Shown here in pieces: positions 63,949-64,000 of a stretch of DNA of 64,000 nucleotides. The stretch lies in assembly GCF_016756315.1 (NCBI RefSeq), contig NZ_AP024235.1, positions 3,658,001 through 3,722,000 on the forward strand, given 5' to 3'. Position 1 is the stretch's first letter; each line of letters opens with the position of its first letter. The translations under genes and the position numbers were made by a program. The notes under the pieces were generated by a model, which saw only the letters and a program-made list of their open reading frames with translations, was not told where the DNA came from and ran no database searches. The DNA is from Alteromonas sp. KC3. GTDB lineage: Bacteria > Pseudomonadota > Gammaproteobacteria > Enterobacterales > Alteromonadaceae.

Positions 63949-64000
63949 TCATCGATTTGTTTCTCCATTACTCTATCTCTTGCATACTCAACACTTAAGT

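Noticed and set aside
1..64000. CRISPR arrays, tRNA or rRNA genes, prophage or conjugative modules, toxin-antitoxin pairs
   Set aside because: None was recognised on either strand. The window appears to be ordinary chromosome with a few accessory blocks.

Overview
The window looks like a chromosomal segment of a marine gammaproteobacterium of the Alteromonas type. The grounds are moderate GC content, a TonB-dependent receptor, a curli locus, methylmalonate-semialdehyde and D-lactate dehydrogenases, SelO, a MASE1 histidine kinase and exported proteases. The genus is inferred from overall protein character, not from a search. No rRNA, tRNA, CRISPR array, prophage or transposase gene was seen. 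Gene density is high and most genes sit in short operons.

Layout. 1-10.6 kb: the tail of a LysR regulator, a periplasmic protein with two binding-protein domains, an S41 peptidase divergent from a CadC-like membrane regulator, a DUF1439 lipoprotein, SelO, a UvrD-type helicase and an atypical crotonase. 10.6-24.3 kb: a Kelch protein followed by an exopolysaccharide locus. Its minus-strand arm holds a flippase, PssE/PssD, GT2, GT4, a Wzy-like polymerase and a sulfotransferase. Its plus-strand arm holds a VWA lipoprotein, a giant SLBB export protein, a Wzz-like protein and a small membrane protein. 24.4-34.1 kb: an M24 peptidase with a divergent S-adenosylhomocysteinase paralogue, a secreted M72-like metalloprotease behind a possible detached pro-domain, LysR with mmsA-mmsB, and D-lactate dehydrogenase. 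34.3-38.7 kb: a complete curli system (csgD and csgBAEFG) with a very large CsgA. 38.9-39.2 kb: a 269-bp nested palindromic element. 39.4-49.0 kb: a secreted subtilase, a response regulator with a MASE1 kinase, a thioredoxin-like lipoprotein, a DEAD-box helicase, an MscS channel and a helical hypothetical protein. 49.3-57.7 kb: an exported KatG, a beta-barrel protein, a soluble four-PAS chemoreceptor, a PLD-VTT fusion and an EEP phosphatase. 57.7-63.9 kb: LysR, a TonB receptor, a TauE exporter and a Tat-exported aminotransferase.

The most interesting structure is regulatory. The two control regions of the exopolysaccharide locus, about 4.4 kb apart, each carry two copies of a 15-bp palindrome, TTTGC-N5-GCAAA, spaced 40-46 bp. 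Each pair lies upstream of plausible -24/-12 (sigma-54) promoters, which drive pssD on one side and the divergent sulfotransferase and VWA operons on the other. This suggests that one enhancer-binding protein, encoded outside the window, co-controls synthesis and export of a probably sulfated polysaccharide. Matrix production is a common theme of the window: exopolysaccharide, curli, exported proteases and a BdlA-like PAS receptor. Other leads are the homocysteinase paralogue with altered catalytic motifs, the protease/pro-domain pair and the nested palindrome.
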